Shown in pieces: positions 28,207 through 37,444 of a DNA stretch of 64,000 bases. Origin of the DNA: Flavobacteriaceae bacterium (GTDB lineage: Bacteria; Bacteroidota; Bacteroidia; Flavobacteriales; Flavobacteriaceae); NCBI GenBank assembly GCA_031277535.1, contig JAITMD010000016.1:124001-188000 (forward strand), in the 5' to 3' direction. A program made the position numbers and the translations under genes. Within the stretch, counting starts at the first letter, position 1. The number at the start of each line of letters is the position of its first letter. The notes beneath the pieces were generated by a model. The model had not been told where the DNA came from. It saw only the letters and a list, made by a program, of their open reading frames with translations, and did no database searches.

Positions 28207-31200
28207 ATGAAATCAAAGATCAAGTGGATTTATGTGTGCTTGTTAACCTTATTTTTACAAATAGGTTATGCACAAGAGAAAACACTTTCTGGGGTGGTAT
28301 CAGAAGGTGGTATGCCATTGCCAGGAGTTACGGTTGTGATTCAAGGTACTCAATTGGGTACACAAACCGATTTAAATGGTAAGTATTCAATTAAAGCAAA
28401 ACCAGGACAAGTGCTTGTGTTTTCTTTTATTGGATTGAAGGAAACAAAGTATACAGTGGGAGCTGCTAATGCTTATAATGTTGCTATGACTACTGATGCA
28501 AGTGAGTTAGGTGAAGTAGTTGTATTGGCTTATGGACAAGTTAGAAAGAAAAATGAAGTGACAGGTAACGTTGTTGCTATTAAAGGAGACGTAGTTGCTG
28601 AAACTCCAATTGTATCTGCTGATCAAGCGTTACAAGGGCGAGTTGCAGGTTTGCAAATGGCTACAACTTCAGGGTCTCCAGGATCTGTACAAAATATTCG
28701 TATTCGCGGACGTAATTCTGTTTCTGCAACTAATGAACCATTATATGTTATTGATGGAGTTCCAGTTATTAATGCGAACTTATCTCATTCTACAGATGTT
28801 ACAAGTTTGTCTCCTTTAGCATCTATTAATCCTGATGATATTGAATCAATGACTGTGTTGAAAGATGCTGGGGCTACTTCTGTATATGGAGCACGTGGTT
28901 CAAATGGGGTTATTTTGATAACAACAAAGAAAGGGAAGCAAGGAAAGCCATCGTATAATTTTAGATCAAGTGTTGGTTTCCAAAATAATGCAGTTAAAGG
29001 ACCTAAATTTTTATCAGGTGAGCAAAGAGCTGAACTTTGGATAGAAGCTATTGCAAATGGAAATAATTTAGACAAGAATGATGTGAAGAATAACTATAAA
29101 AATATTATAGGAGAAGACTTATATACATATTGGGATGATAATGGAAGACAGGTTTATGATTGGCAAGAACAAGTAAGAGTAAAAAATGCTCCAATGTCAA
29201 GTTTGAGTTTCTCAGTTAATGGTGGAGATGAGAAAGGTACTTATTTTGCTTCATTAGGACATGATAAGACTCAAGGAGTAATCATTGGAACTGATTTCAG
29301 AAGGGTTACAGGAAGCTTTAATTTTACTAAGAAATTAAGTGATAAGATTGATATTAAAATTGGTGCTAATGTATCTAATATCAAACAAAATGGAATTTCT
29401 GAAGGAGGAGCTTTTTTTGGAAATCCTAACGTAACAAGCAAGTTAATGACTCCATGGGCTTCACCTTACAATAGTGATGGTTCATACAATACAAGTAATG
29501 CATTGTTAGGAGGGGAGTTGCCTAACTCATTGTATATCGTAGCTAATGATATTTCAAGAAATGACATGACAAGAGTTGTCTCAAGTAATTCATTTGGATA
29601 TAAGATTTTAGAAAATTTAAAGTTTGAATCAGTTATTGGATTAGATTATACATTAGCAAATTATCAAATGTATCAGAATTCTGTACATGGTGATGGAGTT
29701 GCATATGGTGGTATGTCTGGACAAGCAGATAGAAAAGTATTTAATTACGTGTGGCAAAATTCGTTAAATTATAATTTTGCTATTGGTAGTAATCATAGAT
29801 TTGACATCCGTGCATTGATGGAGTTCCAAAAAAATAAGTATAATAAACTGTATGCAGATGGACAAGTTTTACCTCCAGGGTTGATTACTTTAGGTTCTTC
29901 AGCAGCAAATTATACAGCAACATCTCAATACTATGATTGGTCTCAATTAAGTTATTTAGGATTATTGAATTATTCTTATGCTAATAAGTATTTAATTGAT
30001 TTAACTGTACGTAGAGAAGGTTCATCTCGATTCTCAGGTGATGACAGATGGGGAACATTCTGGTCAGCTGGAGTTGCATGGAATATTCACCAAGAGGAGT
30101 TCTTGATGAATTCTAATGTAATTAGTACATTGAGATTAAGAGGTTCGTATGGAGCGACAGGAAACTCTTCTATTGATCCTAACGTATACCAACATTTATT
30201 AAAATCTGTATCATATAATAATGAAGCAGGATTATCTTCAAAACAAATAGGGGGTAAATTAGGTTGGGAAAAACAAGATAAACTTGATTTTGGTTTAGAA
30301 TTTGGATTGTTTAATGATAGAGTTACAGGAGGTATCGCATTTTATCAAAGTAAAACAAGAGATTTATTATATAAATTACCTCTTTCATATACTACAGGAT
30401 TTGATTATAAATGGATAAATCAAGGAAAGCTTGAGAATAAAGGATTTGAAGCAGAGTTGGATGTAAAAATCATTAACAATAAAGACTTTAAGTGGTCTAT
30501 TGGTGGAAATGTAGGTGTAGTTAAAAATGAGTTGACTGAAATGCCAACAGCTTATAAATCTTACACGGCTGATAAAGTTGGAAAAATGATTAATGAATGG
30601 TATATGCCTGAGTGGGCTGGTGTAGATCCTCAAACAGGGGCAGCACAATGGTATGCAGCAGATGGCTCTAAGACTTCTAATTATGGAAAAGCTGAGTCTC
30701 GTTTTCAAGGAGCAAGTGCTTTACCAAAAGTTACAGGAGGTGTTAATACTCACATAGAGTATAAAGGATTTTATGCGGATGCATTATTTAGTTTTGCAAC
30801 TGGATATAAAGTATATGATTATTGGTCACAGGTTACAAGTTCTCCTGATGGAACGACATTATATGGATATAATGGAGTTGACTATTTGATGGATCGTTGG
30901 CAAAAACCAGGCGACATTACAGATGTACCTATTTTAACAGATGGTCCATCTGCGGGTAACCAATATTTTACATCACCTTCAACAAGATTCTTGTACGATG
31001 GGGATCATATTAGATTACGTCAATTAACAGTTGGATATAATTTAAGTAATCAAGCAGCTAAAACAATTGGTTTAGATGGTGTGAATTTTTCTGTTGCAGC
31101 TTTAAATCCTTTTACATGGGTTAAAGATAGCAAGTTGAAGTTTGATCCTGAAGTTGATGCTACAGGATATGTAGAGTTTGCTTCACCTCCTTTAAGATCT

Positions 31201-31230
31201 GTTGTTTTTTCAGTTAATGTTAAATTTTAA
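28207..31230 (+). CDS. SusC/RagA-family TonB-linked outer membrane transporter 3
   Basis: 1007 residues, the shortest of the three. The N-terminal ~110 residues (signal peptide, regulatory domain AQEKTLSGVVSEGGMPLPGVTVVIQ) are almost the same as in susC 2. Then come LGEVVVLAYGQVRKKNEVTGNV, a plug with IRIRGRNSV, EPLYVIDGVPVI and TVLKDAGATSVYGARGSNGVILITTKK, and a barrel ending VVFSVNVKF. The downstream susD begins 5 bp after the stop. Substrate not deducible from the neighbourhood. Confidence 0.95.
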   Translation: MKSKIKWIYVCLLTLFLQIGYAQEKTLSGVVSEGGMPLPGVTVVIQGTQLGTQTDLNGKYSIKAKPGQVLVFSFIGLKETKYTVGAANAYNVAMTTDASELGEVVVLAYGQVRKKNEVTGNVVAIKGDVVAETPIVSADQALQGRVAGLQMATTSGSPGSVQNIRIRGRNSVSATNEPLYVIDGVPVINANLSHSTDVTSLSPLASINPDDIESMTVLKDAGATSVYGARGSNGVILITTKKGKQGKPSYNFRSSVGFQNNAVKGPKFLSGEQRAELWIEAIANGNNLDKNDVKNNYKNIIGEDLYTYWDDNGRQVYDWQEQVRVKNAPMSSLSFSVNGGDEKGTYFASLGHDKTQGVIIGTDFRRVTGSFNFTKKLSDKIDIKIGANVSNIKQNGISEGGAFFGNPNVTSKLMTPWASPYNSDGSYNTSNALLGGELPNSLYIVANDISRNDMTRVVSSNSFGYKILENLKFESVIGLDYTLANYQMYQNSVHGDGVAYGGMSGQADRKVFNYVWQNSLNYNFAIGSNHRFDIRALMEFQKNKYNKLYADGQVLPPGLITLGSSAANYTATSQYYDWSQLSYLGLLNYSYANKYLIDLTVRREGSSRFSGDDRWGTFWSAGVAWNIHQEEFLMNSNVISTLRLRGSYGATGNSSIDPNVYQHLLKSVSYNNEAGLSSKQIGGKLGWEKQDKLDFGLEFGLFNDRVTGGIAFYQSKTRDLLYKLPLSYTTGFDYKWINQGKLENKGFEAELDVKIINNKDFKWSIGGNVGVVKNELTEMPTAYKSYTADKVGKMINEWYMPEWAGVDPQTGAAQWYAADGSKTSNYGKAESRFQGASALPKVTGGVNTHIEYKGFYADALFSFATGYKVYDYWSQVTSSPDGTTLYGYNGVDYLMDRWQKPGDITDVPILTDGPSAGNQYFTSPSTRFLYDGDHIRLRQLTVGYNLSNQAAKTIGLDGVNFSVAALNPFTWVKDSKLKFDPEVDATGYVEFASPPLRSVVFSVNVKF

Positions 31231-31235
31231 TTAAG

Positions 31236-32669
31236 ATGAAGAAGTCATTAAAAATACTTTATGTTTTTGCAATATTAGGAAGTGTTGCTTTTACATCATG
31301 TTCTATAGATACACAACTTTCAGAAGAGATTGATTATTCAAAGACTCCAATAACTAATGATGCTGAATTGGAAGCAGCGATAATAGGTGCTTATGCAGAG
31401 ATGAAGTCTGATAAATATTATGGAAATAATATTGTAGCTTTTTCTGAAGTTAGATCTAAGAATGCTTATTCTAATAATAAGAGTAATCGTTTAGGTAATG
31501 TTAGTGGTTTTACTTTAACACCTAGTGCATCTTATGCAGTTGATACTTGGTTTCAAGCATATAAAGTAATATCTCAAGCAAACAGAGTTATAGAGGCTAA
31601 TTACGCAGGAATGGGTAAGAGAACTGATATGATTAAAGGACAAGCTTATGTGTTGAGAGCGTTAGCTCACTTTGATTTGGTAAAAAACTATGGAGAACAA
31701 TATGTTAATAATAGTGGGTTAACAGCTTTGGGAGTTCCGTATATAAAAGCTTATGCAGATGTTAATGCAAAGGTTGTTAGAGGAACTGTTAGTGCAAATA
31801 GAACTGATATTTATGCAGATTTTGATAAAGGTATAGAATTATTGAAGAAAGAAGATTCAAAAAGTAAATTGAAAGTTAATCTTGCAGCTGCTTATGGATT
31901 GAAAGCTCGTGCAGCATTGTTCTTCTCTAATTGGGATAAGAGTGATTTACAAGTTGCAAAACAGAATGCTATGTTAGGAATGTCTGTTGGTAATGCTGGA
32001 ATTATTGCAAGATCAGCGTTTAGAGATAGTTATAAGTCTGATGATGCACAAAGTAATTCAGTTTTTGAAATTAAATTTTCAGGTACTGATAATTTAAGTT
32101 CTGATTCATTGTATTATTTATTTAATTTAAAAGAAAGTGAAGGGTACGGTCCAATAGTTGTTAATTTCTCTGTAGCTAATTTATTTGGTGCTGACGCTCC
32201 AATTGATGGTAAAGATGCTAAAGATATTAGAGCGGATGTAACAATGATTGGTGTTAATATTGAAGGCGGAGATATTCGTAATATTGGAAAATATGTAAAA
32301 ATGAGTTCAAATGTTAAGGTGCTTAGATTCGAAGAAATGCTATTAACTTATGTTGAAGCAGACTTTAGAATTAATAATGGAAGTACTGGTGAAGCATTAG
32401 CGTTGTATAACGATCTTAGAAGAAATCGTATAGAGAATTATACAAATGCTACTACATTAACATTAGCAGATATCCGAACTGAAAGACAAAAAGAGTTAAT
32501 GTTTGAAGGAACTGGATTTGAAGATTCAATGAGATTTCATGAAGATATTACTAATCCTCGTATTGCACAACCTGGAGTTGTTGTTTACGGAAATCCTAAA
32601 TTAGCATTTCCTATACCAAGAACAGAAATTAATGTAAGTGGGATTCAACAGAATCAAGCATACAAATAA
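31236..32669 (+). CDS. SusD/RagB-family nutrient-binding outer membrane lipoprotein 3
   Basis: 477 residues; lipobox cysteine at position 22 (VAFTSC), then SIDTQLSEEIDYSKTPITNDAELEAAIIGAY, a usual SusD opening. The helical half has MIKGQAYVLRALAHFDLVKNYG and the C-terminal half has LRFEEMLLTYVEADFRINNG and IRTERQKELMFEGTGFEDSMRF, both family hallmarks. Coupled to susC 3 (5 bp gap). It is clearly divergent from SusD 1. Confidence 0.92.
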   Translation: MKKSLKILYVFAILGSVAFTSCSIDTQLSEEIDYSKTPITNDAELEAAIIGAYAEMKSDKYYGNNIVAFSEVRSKNAYSNNKSNRLGNVSGFTLTPSASYAVDTWFQAYKVISQANRVIEANYAGMGKRTDMIKGQAYVLRALAHFDLVKNYGEQYVNNSGLTALGVPYIKAYADVNAKVVRGTVSANRTDIYADFDKGIELLKKEDSKSKLKVNLAAAYGLKARAALFFSNWDKSDLQVAKQNAMLGMSVGNAGIIARSAFRDSYKSDDAQSNSVFEIKFSGTDNLSSDSLYYLFNLKESEGYGPIVVNFSVANLFGADAPIDGKDAKDIRADVTMIGVNIEGGDIRNIGKYVKMSSNVKVLRFEEMLLTYVEADFRINNGSTGEALALYNDLRRNRIENYTNATTLTLADIRTERQKELMFEGTGFEDSMRFHEDITNPRIAQPGVVVYGNPKLAFPIPRTEINVSGIQQNQAYK

Positions 32670-32686
32670 AAAATGTTTTAATATGC

Positions 32687-32718
32687 AAAAAGCTATCTTT
32701 TTATAAGATAGCTTTTTT
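32687..32718 (+). terminator. terminator after susD 3
   Basis: AGCTATCTT / AAGATAGCT stem with a short T-rich loop, followed by T6. Confidence 0.88.
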
Positions 32719-32784
32719 GTTTTGTGATATATATGTTGTGTTTTTGTTTCTGTTTTCAAGTGTGTTTTTATCCAAAAATAAAAT

Positions 32785-32792
32785 TACCTTTG
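32785..32792 (+). promoter_or_regulatory. -7 box of the porin promoter
   Basis: TACCTTTG, a perfect TAnnTTTG, 16 bp before the ATG, giving a very short 5' leader. Confidence 0.55.
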
Positions 32793-32808
32793 TTCAAATT
32801 TAAAATTT

Positions 32809-34824
32809 ATGCGTAAGTATATAAGTATTGTTGTTTTACTATTTAGCTTGGCAGTTCAAGCTCAGTTCCAAAGATTAGGAGGGACTACCGATATGTACGG
32901 GAATAATGGAATGAATAATACAGGTTTTAATGACAACCGAAACAATAATTCACAAGGAAATAAGAAGAATAAAAGTTTACGTGGAAACGCAAAAAAGGAT
33001 TCTATCGCTCCTATAAAAGATTATAAAATTATATCTATTAAGCGTGATACTATTGCTGTAGATACTGCTTTAAGTATGAAGAAATTCTACAAAGCAAATT
33101 ATCTACGTAAAGATATATTTGGTCTATTACCTTTTGCAAACGAAGGACAAACCTATAATGTTTTAGATTACAATTACAATCAGACAAATGTACTTCCAGG
33201 CTTTGGTTTTAATGCCAAGCAGTTTGCTTATTTGAATGTAGATGATATTAATTATTATCATGTACCAACACCTTATACAGAATTGTATTATAGATCTGTA
33301 ATGAAGCAAGGACAAAACTTAGATGCTTTAATTACAATGAATACATCAAAGAATCTTAATTTCTTTGTAGCCTATAAAGGATTGCGTTCTTTAGGGAAGT
33401 ATATGAATCAATTGTCATCAAGTGGAAACTTCCGAATAGGTGCATCTTATATTTCAAAGAATAAAAAGTACACCATGAATACACACTTTGTTGCTCAAGA
33501 TATCACTAATCAAGAGAATGGTGGTATTCGTGATTTAGATCTTTTTGCATCAAGTGAAAAACCATATAATAAGCGCGAAAGATTAAACGTATACTTTAGA
33601 GATGCAGAGACCTTATTAAAAGGAAAGCGTTTCTTCCTTAATCATCAATATCAGTTAAATAATTCATTTAAGAATGGACTACTTTTAACACATGAATTTG
33701 TATACGAAGACAAGTTTTTTAACTATAGTCAAACGGACATCAATAGTCAATACACAGAGAAAGATCGTTATGGAGAAGTATTTGCCTCTTCCATCAATAA
33801 TAAAACGAGATATGCTACTTTATCAAATAAATTGGGAGCAGCTTATCAATCTGACTTAGTAGGGCGTTTTGAGTTTTTTACTGAATTCTATAGTTATGAT
33901 TATAAGTATAAGAGTATAGCTTATATTGGAGGAGAAAAGATACCAGATAAGTTAACGCGCAATATTACCTTAGTAGGAGGTAAATATACTTATAGAAAAG
34001 ACAAACTTAGAGCAGATGGTTTAGTATCTCGTTCTTTAGGAGATGATAACACAACTAATCTACAAGCATCCGTAGCATATAATTATTCAGACGATATTGG
34101 TATCAAAGCTGGATATCAAAATGTAAGTCGTTTAGGAGATTTGAGTTATTATCTTTATCAAAGTGATTTTGTAGCTTATAACTGGTCTAAAGACTTCAAG
34201 AATGAAAAGGTTAATCAGTTCGATGCAGAGATAACAACCCCTTGGCTTAATGTAGCAGGATCTTATAAAATCCTAAACGATAAGTTATATTTCTCAAATG
34301 ATGCAACAGCTGTTGATCAGTTTGGTATATCTAAGCAGGTTTTGGTTACTCCAAAGCAATATGATAATACAATCAATTATATGTCTTTAAAGGTTAGTAA
34401 AGATATTAAACTTGGGAAGTTTGGTTTAGACAATACTTTACTATATCAGAATGTAGATCAAACAGATAATATAGTAAATGTACCAGAGTTCTTAACGCGT
34501 AATACACTTTATTATACAGATGCCTTTTTTAGTAAAGCATTAAAGTTTCAGACAGGTATTACATTCTCATATTTTAGTAAGTACTATGCAAATGACTACA
34601 ATCCTGTGATTGGTGATTTTTATGTACAAGACAAAGTTAAAGTAGGTGGTTATCCTGTATTTGATTTCTTCATGAATATGAAAATACGTACAGCTCGAAT
34701 CTACTTAATGTTAGAGCATTTTAATGCTGGTTTTTCCAAAGAGCGTACCTATTACACTGCACCAAATTATCCTTATAGAGATTTTACACTTCGCTTAGGT
34801 TTAGTTTGGAATTTCTTTAGCTAA
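32809..34824 (+). CDS. putative porin, outer membrane beta-barrel
   Basis: 671 residues with a signal peptide (cleavage about AVQAQ-FQ), a disordered Asn/Gly/Lys-rich stretch (residues about 24-70) and then a long series of alternating beta strands ending in an aromatic strand (FTLRLGLVWNFFS), as in outer-membrane barrels. It resembles the Bacteroidota 'putative porin' (Porin_10) family, whose transported solute is unknown. It is monocistronic by its flanking terminators and own -7 box. Family call moderately strong; function general. Confidence 0.8.
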   Translation: MRKYISIVVLLFSLAVQAQFQRLGGTTDMYGNNGMNNTGFNDNRNNNSQGNKKNKSLRGNAKKDSIAPIKDYKIISIKRDTIAVDTALSMKKFYKANYLRKDIFGLLPFANEGQTYNVLDYNYNQTNVLPGFGFNAKQFAYLNVDDINYYHVPTPYTELYYRSVMKQGQNLDALITMNTSKNLNFFVAYKGLRSLGKYMNQLSSSGNFRIGASYISKNKKYTMNTHFVAQDITNQENGGIRDLDLFASSEKPYNKRERLNVYFRDAETLLKGKRFFLNHQYQLNNSFKNGLLLTHEFVYEDKFFNYSQTDINSQYTEKDRYGEVFASSINNKTRYATLSNKLGAAYQSDLVGRFEFFTEFYSYDYKYKSIAYIGGEKIPDKLTRNITLVGGKYTYRKDKLRADGLVSRSLGDDNTTNLQASVAYNYSDDIGIKAGYQNVSRLGDLSYYLYQSDFVAYNWSKDFKNEKVNQFDAEITTPWLNVAGSYKILNDKLYFSNDATAVDQFGISKQVLVTPKQYDNTINYMSLKVSKDIKLGKFGLDNTLLYQNVDQTDNIVNVPEFLTRNTLYYTDAFFSKALKFQTGITFSYFSKYYANDYNPVIGDFYVQDKVKVGGYPVFDFFMNMKIRTARIYLMLEHFNAGFSKERTYYTAPNYPYRDFTLRLGLVWNFFS

Positions 34825-34839
34825 TAAAAAAAAATATAA

Positions 34840-34878
34840 AACCCCTAAAACATTTCGATTGTTTTAGGGGCTTTTTTT
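34840..34878 (+). terminator. terminator after the porin gene
   Basis: CCCCTAAAAC / GTTTTAGGGG stem, 9-base loop, then T7. A preceding A8 run makes it look bidirectional. Confidence 0.88.
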
Positions 34879-34948
34879 ATGTTATCAAACAACGTGACTT
34901 TCTTTGGAGAACTTTTTGAGGATATGTTTATCAATAAAAAGTTATAGT

Positions 34949-36229
34949 ATGAGAGAATCTTTTGTAAACTATTTATGGAGTAAACAGATGTTTATAACTC
35001 CACAATTAAAGTCTGTACAAAATGATGGAATTCAAGTTGTTACTCCAGGTGTATTTACAGAACAAGATGGTCCAGACTTTTTTAATGCACAAATTTATCT
35101 CAATGGACAGCTGTGGGCAGGCAATGTAGAAGTACATATAAAAGCTTCTGATTGGTATGCCCATCGACATGAACAAGACATCCGATACGATAATGTAATA
35201 TTACATGTAGTGTGGGAATATGATGTACCTGTATTTCGAAGAGATGGAACAGAGATACCTACCTTGGCAGTTTCAAAATATACTTGTACCTCCATACAAA
35301 TAAAATACAGCGAACTCTTTACGCCTAAAAAGAGATTGAATTGTGAAAAGCAGATTCAGCTTATACCTGAACTGGTTTGGATTCAATGGAAAGAAAGACT
35401 CTACGTTGAACGGTTAGAAGAGAAAATAGTGCCAATTCAAGAGCTTTCCTCTACAACTCAGAACTATTGGGAGTATATCTTTTTTTGTGCTTTAGCACGT
35501 AGTTTTGGCCTTAATGCAAATGCAGATAACTTTATGCATATGGCTAAAAAATTATCAATGACTATATTATTGAAACACGGACATAGTTTATTTCAGATAG
35601 AAGCCTTGTTTTATGGTTTAGTTGGTTTGTTAGAACCTATTCATTCTTTTAATGATGCCTATTTAATCAAGCTTCAAAAAGAATGGAAGTACTTAAAAGA
35701 AAAGTGGAACTTAGTTTCAAACTCTTCATCACTCTTGCAGTTTTTTAAGTTGCGTCCAAGTAACTTTCCTACTATACGGTTAGCACAATTAGCCGCTTGG
35801 TTCCATAAAAATAGAGACCATATGGGTACACTGTTAATCACAAAAGACATTCAGGTTATTAGAAAGTCTTTCGATATTGAAGTAAGTGAATATTGGATAG
35901 ATCATTATACAATGGATCACGTTAGTAAACCCACCACCAAAAAACTGAGTAATAGTTTTATCGATTTAGTGATTATCAATACGATTGTCCCTTTTCAATT
36001 AGCTTATACGAAGTATAAAGGAGATGATACTGAACCGATTGATGCATTGGTAGAAATGATGTATCAGCTGAAACCAGAGCAGAATAGCATCATTACTTTT
36101 TTCGAATCATTAGGAGTTTCCATTACTTCGGCATTTGATACCCAAGCCCTATTACAACTCAAAACGCGGTATTGTAATCACAATAAGTGTATGCAATGCG
36201 CAATTGGAAAATATATCATTAACTATTAA
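34949..36229 (+). CDS. DUF2851 family protein
   Basis: 426 residues from the ATG giving MRESFVNYLWSKQMF; the 15 residues upstream in frame do not look like the family. Characteristic early stretches are VVTPGVFTEQDGPDFFNAQIYLNG, GNVEVHIKASDWYAHRH and YDNVILHVVWEYDVPV. A cysteine cluster near the C-terminus (CNHNKCMQCAIG) could bind metal. The family is found across Bacteroidota with no known role. Soluble; no signal peptide. The small PspC-like gene follows 35 bp downstream. Confidence 0.87.
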   Translation: MRESFVNYLWSKQMFITPQLKSVQNDGIQVVTPGVFTEQDGPDFFNAQIYLNGQLWAGNVEVHIKASDWYAHRHEQDIRYDNVILHVVWEYDVPVFRRDGTEIPTLAVSKYTCTSIQIKYSELFTPKKRLNCEKQIQLIPELVWIQWKERLYVERLEEKIVPIQELSSTTQNYWEYIFFCALARSFGLNANADNFMHMAKKLSMTILLKHGHSLFQIEALFYGLVGLLEPIHSFNDAYLIKLQKEWKYLKEKWNLVSNSSSLLQFFKLRPSNFPTIRLAQLAAWFHKNRDHMGTLLITKDIQVIRKSFDIEVSEYWIDHYTMDHVSKPTTKKLSNSFIDLVIINTIVPFQLAYTKYKGDDTEPIDALVEMMYQLKPEQNSIITFFESLGVSITSAFDTQALLQLKTRYCNHNKCMQCAIGKYIINY

Positions 36230-36264
36230 TTTTTTGTATTTTTACACTATATTATACAATAGGG

Positions 36265-36486
36265 ATGATAAACGACTTACGCTATTTTTTAGAAAAAAGA
36301 GGATTTAAAGTATCTACTCGTTTGGCAGATCGTATAGGAATGCGTGCTACAAACGTGCGATTGTTCTTTATTTATTTGTCATTTTTTACATTAGGTCTTG
36401 GCTTTGCGTTGTATTTGACCTTAGCTTTTTTAGCTAAACTAAAAGACTTGGTGTACACCAAACGCACCTCCGTTTTCGATCTATAG
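36265..36486 (+). CDS. PspC-domain-like small membrane protein
   Basis: 73 residues. A basic N-terminal segment (FKVSTRLADRIGMRATNVRLFFIYLSF) leads into a hydrophobic helix (about residues 32-57). The layout and the pattern of a short cytoplasmic part, RxxFI, then a membrane helix match small PspC-type proteins, some of which modulate envelope stress responses. At this length it is essentially a single PspC domain. No other psp genes are present. Function in stress is only family inference. Confidence 0.65.
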   Translation: MINDLRYFLEKRGFKVSTRLADRIGMRATNVRLFFIYLSFFTLGLGFALYLTLAFLAKLKDLVYTKRTSVFDL

Positions 36487-36515
36487 TCATTATTGTAATT
36501 TTATAGTGTTTAGAG

Positions 36516-37433
36516 ATGGAGCTTATGAAATCTAATAAACACACTTATAAATGGTATTATTATACCCGATCTCAGCGATATGGCTTTGTTTGTCTCGTTG
36601 TGGTTTTTCTACTCATACAAGGAGCATTACTTTTTTTCTCTTCCACACCTACCAATGTACCTTATCGAACAGAAACTAATTACTTACAAAGCAAGGCATA
36701 TATCGATAGTTTGTATGTGATTGCTAATAAGAAAAGAGATACCATCTATCCTTTTAACCCCAACTTTATTAGCGATTTTAAAGGTATGACTTTAGGCATG
36801 ACCACAGAGCAAATTGACCGATTACATGCTTTTCGAAAGCAGAATAAGTATGTTAATTCTGTTCAAGAGTTTCAAAATCTAACCCAAGTATCTAATGATT
36901 GGATTGCTAAGTATAAAGGTTATTTTAAGTTTCCAGATTGGGTAATCGAACGAAATAACAGATTAAAAAACGGACAGCCTTATTATGCTAATCGCTACCC
37001 TGCTTACGAACGCAAGAGTGATAACATCCCAATCAAAGATATTAATACAGCCACCGCCGAGGATTTACAGCTTGTAAGAGGTATTGGACCTGGCTTTTCT
37101 CAACGAATTATTCAAGATAGAGATAAATATGGAGGGTATGTATCTATAGATCAAGTGCGTTTTGTGTACTATTTACCGGAAGAAGTTATCGAATCTGTGC
37201 GAAAATATTTTGTTGTCAAACAAATACCACCCATTAATAAAGTAAATGTAAACAATGCAAGTGTTGATGAATTAAAACGTTTGCCTTATATGAACTACTA
37301 TATTGCAAGAGAAATAGTCAAGCACAGAAGTATGAATGGCAATCTTGTTAATAAAAGTGATTTAAATAAAATTGGGAATTTCCCTCTTGACAAAATTGAT
37401 ATAATTAGTTTATATTTGGATTTTAAGAATTAA
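36516..37433 (+). CDS. helix-hairpin-helix protein, ComEA-like, membrane-anchored
   Basis: 305 residues. One transmembrane segment (about residues 22-43) is followed by several helix-hairpin-helix units: a first around residues 90-130, a clear ComEA-type one in DINTATAEDLQLVRGIGPGFSQRIIQDR (about 172-200), and a last in VNVNNASVDELKRLPYMNYYIAREIVKHR (about 243-271). ComEA proteins bind DNA in uptake; in Flavobacteriia such proteins are common and their role is not established. A second in-frame ATG at 36525 is an equally possible start. 11 bp separate it from the acyl-CoA dehydrogenase. Confidence 0.82.
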   Translation: MELMKSNKHTYKWYYYTRSQRYGFVCLVVVFLLIQGALLFFSSTPTNVPYRTETNYLQSKAYIDSLYVIANKKRDTIYPFNPNFISDFKGMTLGMTTEQIDRLHAFRKQNKYVNSVQEFQNLTQVSNDWIAKYKGYFKFPDWVIERNNRLKNGQPYYANRYPAYERKSDNIPIKDINTATAEDLQLVRGIGPGFSQRIIQDRDKYGGYVSIDQVRFVYYLPEEVIESVRKYFVVKQIPPINKVNVNNASVDELKRLPYMNYYIAREIVKHRSMNGNLVNKSDLNKIGNFPLDKIDIISLYLDFKN

Positions 37434-37444
37434 AACTAACAACT

